A DNA stretch of 64,000 bases, taken from positions 62,001 to 126,000 of the forward strand of contig OMPR01000013.1 of assembly GCA_900313015.1 (NCBI GenBank), in the 5' to 3' direction. This DNA comes from Rhodobacteraceae bacterium EL53. GTDB lineage: Bacteria > Pseudomonadota > Alphaproteobacteria > Rhodobacterales > Rhodobacteraceae. A program made the translations under genes and the position numbers. Below, one piece after another: positions 16,681-24,811 of this stretch (position 1 is its first letter; each line of letters begins with the position of its first letter). The notes beneath the pieces are model-generated. The model saw only the letters and a program-made list of their open reading frames with translations. It did not search any database and was not told where the DNA came from.

Positions 16681-16968
16681 CGCCATTCTCCTAATTGTGC
16701 TCGTGGTTGGTCCACGAAGATTGAATGCGGCCGGATAGCTCTTGGTCTTCATCGGGTCCTGCAGGTGCAGCCCGCCAGAGGTCAGGTCGTCTGTTCCTTG
16801 GTGCTTGGCCCGTGCATGCGGAGTCTGAAGTCGAAGAAGACTGGGATCACGATGATGCAATAGACCAAAAGCCCGGAGCGCATAAGCGAATCCAGACTTG
16901 CGGTGATGTAGAGCGTTTGATCGCAAGGATCAAGGATAAACCTGCGCCTTGGTGCGCACGCAGCGCCC
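16681..16968 (-). other. 288-base gap/leader between trmD and rplS
   Basis: Long for an otherwise packed operon. Near its rplS end is a six-base hairpin TCGTGG-ttggt-CCACGA (16701-16717) just ahead of the rplS ribosome site. A reading frame here contains a short hydrophobic stretch ([13 protein letters not shown]) but has no convincing ribosome site. The gap may hold a separate promoter or a leader for rplS-rpmE; nothing else recognised. Confidence 0.35.
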
Positions 16969-17790
16969 TTATTTTTCTGGCTTACCCGCTTTGGTATAAG
17001 CATCCCACATATCCGGACGGCGGACCTTGGTAATGGCTTTGGATTGTTCCGTGCGCCAATCCGCGATCTTAGCGTGGTGGCCAGACATCAGCACATCGGG
17101 AATCGGCAACCCGTTCCAGTCTGCGGGGCGGGTGTATTGCGGATGCTCTAACAGCCCGGAAGAAAAGCTTTCTTCCTCGGTCGAGGCATAGTTGCCCAAA
17201 ACGTTGGGGATCAGACGCACGGTGGCGTCGATCATGGCCTGCGCTGCGATTTCGCCGCCGGTCATGACAAAATCCCCGAGCGAAACCTCTTGAATGCCAT
17301 AGTGCTGCAAGACGCGTTCATCCACGCCCTCAAACCGGCCACACAGCAGGGTCACACCGTCGGCACGGGCAAGGTTCTGCATCATCTGCTGGTTCATCGG
17401 TTTGCCGCGCGGCGACAGATAGATCAGCGGCCAGTTGCCGGTGATTCCCTCCATCGCATGGTCAATCGCGGGGCCAAGCACATCGGCGCGTAGCACCATG
17501 CCAGCGCCACCACCCGCTGGGGTGTCATCGACGTTGCGGTGCTTGCCCAGACCAAAGCGGCGTAGATCAATGGTTTCAAGTTGCCATAACCCGTCCTGCA
17601 AGGCCTTGCCGGTCAGGCTTTCACCCAGAACGCCGGGAAAGGCAGTCGGGAACAGGGTCAGGATCTTGGCCTTCCATACGCCATGCAAGTCAGGCGTTGG
17701 CGTCATCAATTCGCGCGGCTTGAATGTCGGGCGGATGGTTTTGCGACCATGGGACCGGCTGGGGACGGAGCGTTTGATCTCGTCATTCAT
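16969..17790 (-). CDS. trmD: tRNA (guanine37-N1)-methyltransferase
   Basis: 273 residues. SPOUT methyltransferase that makes m1G37, preventing frameshifting. KILTLFPTAFPGVLGESLTGKAL, DDTPAGGGAGMVLRADV, LLCGRFEGVDERV and EVSLGDFVMTGGE are conserved, the last three forming the SAM knot. The start at 17790, 3 bases after the rimM stop, gives about 38 extra N-terminal residues compared with the usual protein; an ATG at 17706 is an alternative but also lacks a strong ribosome site. Confidence 0.95.
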   Translation of the reverse strand: MNDEIKRSVPSRSHGRKTIRPTFKPRELMTPTPDLHGVWKAKILTLFPTAFPGVLGESLTGKALQDGLWQLETIDLRRFGLGKHRNVDDTPAGGGAGMVLRADVLGPAIDHAMEGITGNWPLIYLSPRGKPMNQQMMQNLARADGVTLLCGRFEGVDERVLQHYGIQEVSLGDFVMTGGEIAAQAMIDATVRLIPNVLGNYASTEEESFSSGLLEHPQYTRPADWNGLPIPDVLMSGHHAKIADWRTEQSKAITKVRRPDMWDAYTKAGKPEK

Positions 17791-17793
17791 GGC

Positions 17794-18312
17794 TCAGAAC
17801 AGCCCCTCGGGTGGGTCCGCGATGATACGACCCGCCGCCAGATCAACCGTCGGTACGGCTTCGAGCGTGAAGGGAAGATAGACCGTGCCCTTGAGATTGG
17901 GGCCTTGCAGTTCCAGCAGGTCTGCCGCGCCGTGGTTCTGAACGGATTTGACGGTGCCCAATACGGTGCCGCCGGTGTCCAGCACTTCGAGCCCGACCAG
18001 ATCGGTGTAGTAGTATTCGTCGTCCGGCAGTTGGGGCAACTGATCGCGATTGGCGAACAGGCGCAGCCCTTTGATGGCATCGCCGGCTTCTTTGGTTTCC
18101 ACCGTGCTCAGTCGGGCTGAAAACCCGTTCTTTATGGCGCGGATCAGGGACAGCGAGATTTGCTGGCGGCCGTCTTCGGTGGTCAGCGGCGAATAGGCTT
18201 CGATGTCTTCGGGGATGGCGCAGTAGGATTTGATCCGCACTTCGCCCCGAGTGCCGTATGAGCCAGCAACGACGCCAACACAAATGCGATCGTTTTCAGG
18301 AGTCTCGGTCAT
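17794..18312 (-). CDS. rimM: 16S rRNA processing protein RimM
   Basis: 172 residues. N-terminal RimM barrel begins [21 protein letters not shown]; the C-terminal PRC barrel contains [25 protein letters not shown] and [18 protein letters not shown]. It binds S19 and helps mature the 30S head. GAGGTA site upstream. Between bluB and trmD. Confidence 0.95.
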   Translation of the reverse strand: MTETPENDRICVGVVAGSYGTRGEVRIKSYCAIPEDIEAYSPLTTEDGRQQISLSLIRAIKNGFSARLSTVETKEAGDAIKGLRLFANRDQLPQLPDDEYYYTDLVGLEVLDTGGTVLGTVKSVQNHGAADLLELQGPNLKGTVYLPFTLEAVPTVDLAAGRIIADPPEGLF

Positions 18313-18321
18313 AGGGATACC

Positions 18322-18957
18322 TCAGCGGGTCTCGATGGAGAGGCTGGCGTGGCGGTGTTCCCAGCCTTCGCGCTCCAGTTCAGGGGTGTCTGATATCGCT
18401 TCGGGCGTGCCGATGCAAAAATATCCGATCAGGCGCCAGTCGCTGGGGATATCCAGGTCATGGGCCAGTTGTTTGGGGTCGATGATCGAAACCCAACCCA
18501 AGCCCAAGCCATGGGCGCGCAGGTTCAGCCAGAACAACGTCACCGCAGCCACCACGGAGTAGCGGCGCATTTCGGGCATGATACCCGCCCCGAGTCCGTG
18601 CCCCTTGGCAGTGCCATCATCGCAATAGATTGCCAATTGCACAGGGGCTTCCTGCATGCCGGTCAGTTTTAAACGGCTATAGGTTTCGGCCTGATCACCG
18701 GAATATCCGTTCAGGGCCTGATCATTTGCGGTAGTGAAATTCTTAAGCGCGGCGGCGCGGGCCGTTTCGCTATTGATGCGCAAAATGCGCCAAGGTTCCG
18801 ACAACCCCACAGAGGGGGCCATGGAAAAGGCATCGAGACAGCGCGCAAGCACTGCCTCGTCTACCGGATCGGTGCGAAACCGGCGTACATCACGCCGGAG
18901 CCGCATCAACAGATCAAGCTGCGTGCGAAAGTCGTCGCCAAAGGTCTGATCCTGCAC
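18322..18957 (-). CDS. bluB: 5,6-dimethylbenzimidazole synthase BluB
   Basis: 211 residues; flavin-destroying nitroreductase-fold enzyme that converts FMNH2 to dimethylbenzimidazole, the lower ligand of vitamin B12. Motifs: RRDVRRFRTDPVDE, APSVGLSEPWRILRI, GMQEAPVQLAIYCD and GLGLGWVSIIDP, all typical of BluB rather than other nitroreductases. GTG start at 18957 with AAGGG upstream. Placed, unusually, between rpsP and rimM; the other B12 genes here (cbiB, cobC) are 25 kb away. Confidence 0.92.
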   Translation of the reverse strand: MQDQTFGDDFRTQLDLLMRLRRDVRRFRTDPVDEAVLARCLDAFSMAPSVGLSEPWRILRINSETARAAALKNFTTANDQALNGYSGDQAETYSRLKLTGMQEAPVQLAIYCDDGTAKGHGLGAGIMPEMRRYSVVAAVTLFWLNLRAHGLGLGWVSIIDPKQLAHDLDIPSDWRLIGYFCIGTPEAISDTPELEREGWEHRHASLSIETR

Positions 18958-18971
18958 GCAGTTGGCCCTTC

Positions 18972-19331
18972 TTATTCAGAAGCGTCGGCTGCTTCTGCGG
19001 CCTTTGCTGCTTTTTCTTCAGCACGTTCAACGGCTTTTTTGCCTGGCGCACCCTTCTTGGGGTTGTTGCGCACAGCTTTTTCGCGGACGCCAGCGGCTTC
19101 CAGCATACGTGCAACACGCTCGGTTGGCTGAGCGCCGTGGTCCAGCCAGTGCTGAACGCGTTCCATGTCCATTTTCACGCGCTCTTCGCTGTCTTTTGCC
19201 AGCAGCGGGTTGTAGGTGCCCAGCTTTTCGATGAAGCGACCGTCGCGTGGCATGCGGCTGTCCGCAGCAACGATACGATAGAAGGGGCGCTTTTTGGAAC
19301 CGCCGCGGGCGAGACGAATTTTCATAGCCAT
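18972..19331 (-). CDS. rpsP: 30S ribosomal protein S16
   Basis: 119 residues starting [23 protein letters not shown] 19331 is preceded by AAAGGAG at 8 bases. The core [15 protein letters not shown] is conserved; the last 35 residues form a Lys/Ala/Glu-rich tail typical of alphaproteobacteria. S16 is a primary assembly protein of the 30S body. Confidence 0.96.
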   Translation of the reverse strand: MAMKIRLARGGSKKRPFYRIVAADSRMPRDGRFIEKLGTYNPLLAKDSEERVKMDMERVQHWLDHGAQPTERVARMLEAAGVREKAVRNNPKKGAPGKKAVERAEEKAAKAAEAADASE

Positions 19332-19355
19332 GGTGTTATCTCCTTTAATGGCGTT

Positions 19356-19381
19356 GGTCGGCGGGGTGAACCCCACCTTAC
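19356..19381. repeat. Intergenic palindromic repeat, second copy
   Basis: GGCGGGGT-ga-ACCCCACC with one mismatch, followed by TTAC. The core matches the element between hmgA and fahA. Here it lies between the chorismate mutase stop and rpsP. Confidence 0.45.
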
Positions 19382-19388
19382 ATCTGTC

Positions 19389-19685
19389 TTATTCTTGATG
19401 TTTCCTGTGGTGCTGGATGACTTCCTGAATGATGAAGTTCAGAAAGTTTTTAGCGAATTCGGGGTCCAGATCGGCACGGTTGGCCAGATCTTCGAGACGG
19501 GCAATTTGCGAGGCTTCGCGGGCTGGGTCAGACGGGGGCAGGTCGTGTTCTGCCTTGAGGCGCCCAACGGCCTGCGTGTGTTTGAAGCGCTCGCCCAATG
19601 TGTAGACAAGGATCGCGTCCAACCGGTCGATGCTTTCGCGGTGCTCTTTCAACAGCTCAGCTGCGCGCGTCACGGAATCAGTCAA
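19389..19685 (-). CDS. Chorismate mutase (AroQ type)
   Basis: 98 residues, helical AroQ fold: LKEHRESIDRLDAILVYTLGERFKHTQAVGRLK carries the conserved Arg, Lys and Asp pattern, and LNFIIQEVIQHHRKHQ the last helix. It turns chorismate into prephenate for Phe/Tyr synthesis. TTG start at 19685, 7 bases after AAAGGA, overlaps the end of the upstream GNAT gene; the open frame further upstream lies inside that GNAT gene and is not coding. Confidence 0.9.
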   Translation of the reverse strand: MTDSVTRAAELLKEHRESIDRLDAILVYTLGERFKHTQAVGRLKAEHDLPPSDPAREASQIARLEDLANRADLDPEFAKNFLNFIIQEVIQHHRKHQE

Positions 19686-20286
19686 TGGCCCATCCTTTCG
19701 GTTTGAACAACGGATCGGCGTAATGGCCGATCTCCATTTCGATCCCATGTGCCAACTGCGAGCCACTGAGCTGCGTGGGTGAGGGGTGGCGATAGACGGC
19801 GTCGTTGCCGTCGATGGTTTTCGCGGTCTTGTCTTTGGTTGCGCCAAGACGTTCGGCCAGTCGGATCGACGCGAGGTTCTTGGGGTCGATGTAGCTAACC
19901 GCACCGTCCCAACCGAGTTGGCTGTAAAAATAGTCGCGTGCCGCAGACACTGCCTCAAGCGCGTATCCATGACCCGCCGCCTCCGGCCAGATTACCCAAG
20001 CGAGTTCCTGCTCCGGCCATTGCGCGGGTTTCCAGCCCCCGGCCATGCCGTAGGTTTCGTCTGTCACCTTGTCGTGGATCATCCACATCCCATAGCCGCG
20101 GATCTGCCAATGGCCGATTTCAGCAGCATAGAGCATCCAGGATTCATACGCGTTCAGCGGACCACCCATGAAACGGGCGCGATAGCTGGTAAACGTCGCT
20201 TTGAAATCTGGATAATCCTGCGGCTCGGGGCCACGCAGGATCAACCGCTTGGTTTCAAGGGTGGGGATGGTCACGTCCGGCGTCAT
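19678..20286 (-). CDS. GNAT-family N-acetyltransferase (third of a tandem trio)
   Basis: 202 residues, RimJ/RimL-like. TLETKRLILRGPEPQDY at the N-terminus, GGPLNAYESWMLYAAEIGHWQIRGYGMW and AGHGYALEAVSAARDYFYSQLG (acetyl-CoA loop) are shared with the two upstream genes. Its ATG overlaps the preceding stop (ATGA), showing translational coupling. It carries a C-terminal extension of about 25 residues absent from the other two. Target unknown. Confidence 0.88.
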   Translation of the reverse strand: MTPDVTIPTLETKRLILRGPEPQDYPDFKATFTSYRARFMGGPLNAYESWMLYAAEIGHWQIRGYGMWMIHDKVTDETYGMAGGWKPAQWPEQELAWVIWPEAAGHGYALEAVSAARDYFYSQLGWDGAVSYIDPKNLASIRLAERLGATKDKTAKTIDGNDAVYRHPSPTQLSGSQLAHGIEMEIGHYADPLFKPKGWAID

Positions 20287-20819
20287 ACAATGACTCCGGG
20301 CAGGTCTTTGGCTGCTGGGTGGCGATACACCATCTCGCGACCGTGACTGACATTTTCGATGTCTCCCTCGTGCCACGCACCCATACGTTCGGCCAGCGCG
20401 ACCGAGCGGGTGTTGCCGGGCAGGATGTAGGAACAAAGCGTGTCGAATTCCAACACTTCATAGGCGAAACGGCGGATTTGGACGGCGGCCTCGTAGGCGT
20501 AGCCTTTGCCTTCGCCAGATTCGAGCATGACCCAACCCAATTCAGGCTCAGCCCAGCCTTCGGGGTACCAGATACCAACAAAGCCAACCAGGTCGCCCTC
20601 TTTGGTTTCGATCATCCAAAACCCGTAGCCGTGCAATGCCCAGTGGCCGATCATGCTGGCAAACCAGCGCCATGCACCGGTGCGATCCAACGGGCCACCA
20701 AAGCCCCAGCTGCGATCCGCATCTTCAAAGAAGGTGGCGATGTTTTCGTAATCGCTGTCATCCGGGCCGCGCAGCACAAGCCGTTCGGTGGTGAGCAGAG
20801 GGATTTGAAGGTCGATCAT
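20283..20819 (-). CDS. GNAT-family N-acetyltransferase (second of a tandem trio)
   Basis: 178 residues with LLTTERLVLRGPDDSDYEN, GGPLDRTGAWRWFASMIGHW and EGKGYAYEAAVQIRRFAYEVLEF, the acetyl-CoA-binding loop. Its stop/start overlaps both neighbours by four bases, so the trio is translated as a unit. Paralogue of both neighbours; acetylates an amine or protein N-terminus by family, real substrate unknown. Confidence 0.88.
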   Translation of the reverse strand: MIDLQIPLLTTERLVLRGPDDSDYENIATFFEDADRSWGFGGPLDRTGAWRWFASMIGHWALHGYGFWMIETKEGDLVGFVGIWYPEGWAEPELGWVMLESGEGKGYAYEAAVQIRRFAYEVLEFDTLCSYILPGNTRSVALAERMGAWHEGDIENVSHGREMVYRHPAAKDLPGVIV

Positions 20820-21358
20820 GCGTAGGCCTCCATGCCGCCAGCGGTCAAATCGTTGGGCGCGGGATGGCGCCAGATTTCGAGCGTACCGTGACGTTCGTGG
20901 TCAAAAAGTCCCTCGTACGTGGCGCCCATGCGTTTGGCGACGCTGCGAGAGCCGTTGTTTTCAGGGGCGACAAGGCTGATCGCTGTGGTCCAGCCGAGGG
21001 TGTCATATGCGTATTCACGGGCGGCAAGGGCCGCTTCGGTGGCATAGCCTTTGCCTTCGAACCCGTTCATCAGGTCCCAACCCAGTTCGGGTTCGGGCCA
21101 GCCATGGGGGTTCCACGGGCCGATCACACCCGCCAGCTTACCGGTTGCGGTTTCTTCAACTGCCCAGCGGCCATAGCCGCGCAGTTGCCAATGGCCGAGT
21201 TCGCCCGCCAGCATGCGCCAGCTTTGTTCGGCCGTGGCGGGACCACCCACAAATTTCGACCGGTCCGACGCAAAGAAATCCGCGAAACCCGCAAAATCGC
21301 GGGCTTCGAGCGGGCGCAACGTCAGGCGCGGGGTCGATATGGTGGGGATCTGGATCAT
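20816..21358 (-). CDS. GNAT-family N-acetyltransferase (first of a tandem trio)
   Basis: 180 residues starting MIQIPTISTPRLTLRPLEARDF, one base after the ffh stop. GGPATAEQSWRMLAGELGHW and EGKGYATEAALAAREYAYDTLGW mark the GNAT fold. Start chosen at 21358; an upstream ATG at 21376 lies within ffh. It ends in a four-base overlap with the next paralogue. Confidence 0.88.
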   Translation of the reverse strand: MIQIPTISTPRLTLRPLEARDFAGFADFFASDRSKFVGGPATAEQSWRMLAGELGHWQLRGYGRWAVEETATGKLAGVIGPWNPHGWPEPELGWDLMNGFEGKGYATEAALAAREYAYDTLGWTTAISLVAPENNGSRSVAKRMGATYEGLFDHERHGTLEIWRHPAPNDLTAGGMEAYA

Positions 21359-21359
21359 G

Positions 21360-22868
21360 TTACTTCTTTTTGCCAAAACCGCTGAGGCCGGATGGCAGGC
21401 CCATGCCGCCGCCCAGTCCCGGAAGACCGCCGCGACCGCCCATGGCTTTTGCTGCCGCTTCCAGCGCTTTGGGGTCCATGCCTTGTGCCATGCTTGCCAT
21501 ATCAGCAGGCGCGCCGCCTTTGCCCATCATGCCCTTCATGGCTTGTTTGAGCATGCCGCCTTTGCCCATTTTGCCCATCTTCTTCATCATGTCGCCCATC
21601 TGGCGGTGCATTTTCAGAAGCTTGTTGAGGTCGCTGACCTCCATGCCAGCGCCTTTGGCGATCCGCTTTTTGCGGCTGGCCTGCAACAATTGTGGGTTGG
21701 CGCGTTCGCGTTTGGTCATGGATTGGATCAGGGCCACCTGACGTTTAATGACTTTGTCATCCAGTCCGGCCTCTTCGACCTGTTTGGCCATTTTACCCAT
21801 GCCGGGCATCATGCCCATCATGCCTTGCATGCCGCCCATCTGCTGCATCTGTTCAAGCTGCATTTTCAGGTCGTTCATATTGAACTGACCCTTCATCATG
21901 CGCTTCATCATCTTTTCGGCCTGCTCGGCCTCGATGGTTTCCTGTGCCTTTTCGACCAGCGCTACGATGTCGCCCATGCCCAAGATCCGACCGGCGATCC
22001 GATCAGGTTCAAAGGTTTCGATGGCGTCCATCTTTTCGCCCAACCCGACAAAGCGGATCGGTTTGCCGGTCACGGCACGCATGGACAGGGCCGCACCACC
22101 GCGGCCGTCGCCGTCCATCCGGGTCAGGACAACGCCCGAGATGCCGATCTTGTTGTCGAACTCTTCGGCGACTTCGACCGCGACCTGACCGGTCAGCCCA
22201 TCGACCACCAGCAGGGTTTCACGCGGATTGACCACGTTGCGGACATCTTCGACCTCTTGCATGAGGAGCTCGTCAATGTGCAGACGACCGGCGGTGTCCA
22301 GCATGTAGACGTCATAGCCACCCAGCGACGCCTGTTGTTTGGCGCGTTTGGCGATGTCGACGGGTTTCTGGCCGGGAACAATCGGCAGGGTATCTACGCC
22401 GATTTGCGTACCCAGCACCTTGAGCTGATCCATCGCCGCGGGGCGATAGACGTCCAAAGACGCCATCAGGACCTTTTTGCCCTCTTTCTCTTTCAGACGC
22501 TTGGCAAGTTTACCGGTTGTTGTGGTCTTACCACCACCCTGCAGGCCGACCATCAGGATCGGAGCGGGGGGGCTGTCAATTTTCAGCGCACCGGGATCTT
22601 CGTCGCCGCGGAGCACATCAACCAGCGCATCGTGCACGATCTTGACGACCTGCTGACCTGGCGTGATTGATTTGGTGACGGACTGACCGGTGGCTTGTTC
22701 CTGAACCTTTTTGACAAAATCACGCGCAACCGGCAGCGAGACGTCCGCCTCAAGCAGGGCAACGCGGACTTCGCGCAGGGCAGTTTTGACGTCCTCTTCG
22801 GAGAGAGCGCCTTGCTTTGTCAGCTTATCAAAGACGCCAGAGAGGCGTTCGGATAGATTTTCAAACAT
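21360..22868 (-). CDS. ffh: Signal recognition particle protein Ffh
   Basis: 502 residues: N-helical bundle, GTPase domain with GLQGGGKTTTTGKLAK (G1), LDTAGRLH (G3), and LTRMDGDGRGGAALS, then a methionine-rich M domain (MQLEQMQQMGGMQGMMGMMP) that binds 4.5S RNA and signal peptides. GAGGAGG lies upstream of ATG. Heads the minus-strand run to rpmE. The partner RNA gene is not in this window. Confidence 0.97.
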   Translation of the reverse strand: MFENLSERLSGVFDKLTKQGALSEEDVKTALREVRVALLEADVSLPVARDFVKKVQEQATGQSVTKSITPGQQVVKIVHDALVDVLRGDEDPGALKIDSPPAPILMVGLQGGGKTTTTGKLAKRLKEKEGKKVLMASLDVYRPAAMDQLKVLGTQIGVDTLPIVPGQKPVDIAKRAKQQASLGGYDVYMLDTAGRLHIDELLMQEVEDVRNVVNPRETLLVVDGLTGQVAVEVAEEFDNKIGISGVVLTRMDGDGRGGAALSMRAVTGKPIRFVGLGEKMDAIETFEPDRIAGRILGMGDIVALVEKAQETIEAEQAEKMMKRMMKGQFNMNDLKMQLEQMQQMGGMQGMMGMMPGMGKMAKQVEEAGLDDKVIKRQVALIQSMTKRERANPQLLQASRKKRIAKGAGMEVSDLNKLLKMHRQMGDMMKKMGKMGKGGMLKQAMKGMMGKGGAPADMASMAQGMDPKALEAAAKAMGGRGGLPGLGGGMGLPSGLSGFGKKK

Positions 22869-23172
22869 GCCTTCGGCCTCCTCAGCCGGGTTGGGGTATG
22901 ACGTCCCTTACTTAGGAGGCGTCGGTTCAGTTCTCAATTGTCCCGATTGGCGCAGAGGCACCAAACCGGAGAGCCATACAAGTTTACCCCCACGGGCGTA
23001 ACACGCTGGTGGAGGGCGATCCCTGAACGACTCAAGGGACCGGAAGCGATAAATCTTCCGGATGTTTGGGCAGGGAGTACGCCGAATGGGGGCATGAGTC
23101 AAGCTGAGCTCCTTGCCTGACATGGCGGCCATGCATAGACATTTGGATGTGGGGTACAACCTAGTTATTTAG
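22869..23172. other. Gene-free stretch upstream of ffh
   Basis: About 300 bases with only short reading frames on both strands, none with a convincing ribosome site or family resemblance. It presumably contains the ffh operon promoter on the minus strand. I looked for 4.5S RNA and tRNA signatures and saw none. Confidence 0.4.
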
Positions 23173-23451
23173 ATGAATTTATTGAGCCTGTGTGTGGCTG
23201 TTGTGGTGTCGATGACAATCATTAGCCTAAAAGCAAGAGCTGGGTCCAACTTTGCACATGAAAAGCCAATCCTCAGTAAACCCAAGGGTGAGCTTCCGGG
23301 ATCCGCTCGTGGTGATGGTACAACCCATTTCTTTGAGGTGAAAAAATGGGGCATCATAAAGAACAAAGGACCAGATGTGCGCGAAAAGGCCGAGATGTTC
23401 ACCAATGGCTACATTCAGTATGTGCAGGACTTCTGCACTTTCACGAGCTGA
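23173..23451 (+). CDS. Possible small secreted protein, unknown
   Basis: 92 residues. It starts with a signal-peptide-like segment (hydrophobic core residues 2-18, ending KARA) followed by a charged body with FFEVKKWGIIKNKGPDV and a C-terminal FCTF. Base composition is more AT-rich than the neighbours. No ribosome site is evident before the ATG, so coding status is doubtful. It lies between ffh and the tRNA-editing gene, in the same direction as the latter. Confidence 0.35.
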   Translation: MNLLSLCVAVVVSMTIISLKARAGSNFAHEKPILSKPKGELPGSARGDGTTHFFEVKKWGIIKNKGPDVREKAEMFTNGYIQYVQDFCTFTS

Positions 23452-23529
23452 GGACAGCCTCGGAATTTGCGTCTGACGCTTGGTGTGGTAGGCGAGAGTT
23501 CGATCAGACCTTCACTATAGAGATCTCTC

Positions 23530-24057
23530 ATGGACGCCTCTTCTGTATATCAAGACACATTGCCGATTAGCTCTGACGCACTGTTGGCGCGTTTGGACGA
23601 GTGGGGGCTGGCGTACCGGCTACACGAACACGTGCCGCTACGCACCGTCGAAGATGCCAAAGCGGTTGAGGGGCAGTTTCTGGTGCCCGGCGAAACGGCG
23701 TTGCGGATCAAGAATCTGTACCTGCGGGATAAGAAAAAACGCAACCACTTGGTAACGCTGGAACAGAGTCGCGACATTGATCTCAAGGCGCTGGGGGCTG
23801 AGCTGGGGATCGGTAATCTGTCGTTTGGCTCGGCAGATCGGCTGCTGCAGAACCTTGGCATCCGCCCGGGTGCGGTCAGTCCGCTGGCGATGATCACAGG
23901 CGTCGAAAACGGCGTGACCTTTTACATGGATGCCGCGGCGCAGGATGCGGATGTGATTTGTATGCATCCATTGGTCAACGATCGCACCGTGGTGATGACA
24001 CGCGTGGATGTGTTGCGGTTTTTCGATAAAGTCGGCTGTGACGTGGTTTGGATCTAA
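23530..24057 (+). CDS. Prolyl-tRNA editing protein (YbaK/ProX family)
   Basis: 175 residues. Single-domain trans-editing deacylase that hydrolyses mischarged Ala-tRNA(Pro). Conserved LRIKNLYLRDKKKRNHLVTLEQ, LGIGNLSFGSADRLLQNLGIRPGAVSPLAMI and a C-terminal VMTRVDVLRFF. The KNLFLRDKK-type motif holds the essential Lys. Stand-alone gene ending near a hairpin terminator. Confidence 0.92.
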   Translation: MDASSVYQDTLPISSDALLARLDEWGLAYRLHEHVPLRTVEDAKAVEGQFLVPGETALRIKNLYLRDKKKRNHLVTLEQSRDIDLKALGAELGIGNLSFGSADRLLQNLGIRPGAVSPLAMITGVENGVTFYMDAAAQDADVICMHPLVNDRTVVMTRVDVLRFFDKVGCDVVWI

Positions 24058-24082
24058 CCAGAGGCCACAAGCCAATAAAAAA

Positions 24083-24108
24083 GCTGACCCGCAGAACAGC
24101 GGGCCAGC
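24083..24108. terminator. Terminator-like hairpin between convergent genes
   Basis: GCTGaCCCGC / GCGGGcCAGC, ten-base arms with one mismatch and a six-base loop, flanked by A-rich sequence on the left that reads as a T-run for the azoreductase strand. Serves the convergent tRNA-editing and azoR genes. Confidence 0.6.
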
Positions 24109-24114
24109 CTTCGA

Positions 24115-24696
24115 TTAAGCGGCCAGCGCAGCAACGGCGGCTTTGGCAGCGGTCAGGGCCGTTTCAGGGTCTGTGGACATGCCCTCGGCCGAGATAAATT
24201 CAACATCCGTCAATCCGATAAAGCCCATGATCTGGCGGATATAGCCGGACAGGTGATCGTAATCAGATCCGACGGGAACACCGCCGGTTGCGATGGCCAC
24301 GACCACGCGCTTGCCCGTCAGCAGACCTTGGGGGCCCTCGGCAGTATATTGGAATGTTACCCCGGCGCGGGCGATCAGATCGACCCAGGCCTTAAAGCTT
24401 GCAGGGGCGCCGAAGTTATACATCGGCAGGCCGATGACGAGGGTGTCGGCCTGTTTGATCTCGTTGACCAAGGCGTCCGAAAGCGAGAGAAGGTCGCGCT
24501 GAACTTCGTCACGCTGATCGACTGGAGTGAAGTTGGCATTGACCCAGTCTTCGGTCAAAAGAGGGAGCGGCGTGGCCAGATCACGACGGATGATCCGTGA
24601 CGGGGCAAGGTGAGAGACGATCTGAGCCGTCAGGTCACGGGTGGTGGAATTCTGGCGGCGGGCAGAGGTGTCGATGTGCAGAATGGTACGGGTCAT
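24115..24696 (-). CDS. azoR: FMN-dependent NADH-azoreductase
   Basis: 193 residues, flavodoxin fold. HIDTSARRQNSTTRDLT forms the phosphate-binding start, ADTLVIGLPMYNFGAPASFKAWVDLIARAG is the FMN/active-site strand, and the ATGGVP loop is typical of AzoR. The enzyme reduces quinones and azo compounds two-electron-wise, protecting against thiol stress. AAGG site upstream. Divergent from a LysR gene across a short gap with a palindrome. Confidence 0.92.
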   Translation of the reverse strand: MTRTILHIDTSARRQNSTTRDLTAQIVSHLAPSRIIRRDLATPLPLLTEDWVNANFTPVDQRDEVQRDLLSLSDALVNEIKQADTLVIGLPMYNFGAPASFKAWVDLIARAGVTFQYTAEGPQGLLTGKRVVVAIATGGVPVGSDYDHLSGYIRQIMGFIGLTDVEFISAEGMSTDPETALTAAKAAVAALAA

Positions 24697-24769
24697 TGGG
24701 GAACCTTGAGGTTATGATTTCGCTGTGCCAGAGAATTGGTGATTGCAAATTCGAACACAACGCCCGTAT

Positions 24770-24788
24770 ATCAACATTGAGTGTTGAT
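24770..24788. promoter_or_regulatory. Candidate LysR site between azoR and its regulator
   Basis: Perfect palindrome ATCAACA-ttgag-TGTTGAT in the 115-base divergent region, ending about 24 bases before the regulator start. Fits a LysR-type dimer site controlling both genes. Confidence 0.55.
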
Positions 24789-24811
24789 TTTTGCACAAAG
24801 GTATTGATGTG

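Noticed and set aside
21213-22670. Long plus-strand reading frame opposite ffh
   Set aside because: His/Leu-rich mirror of the ffh codons with no domain; ffh on the other strand is certain.
22869-23172. 4.5S (SRP) RNA or tRNA next to ffh
   Set aside because: No GGAA-tetraloop stem or cloverleaf pattern could be drawn on either strand.
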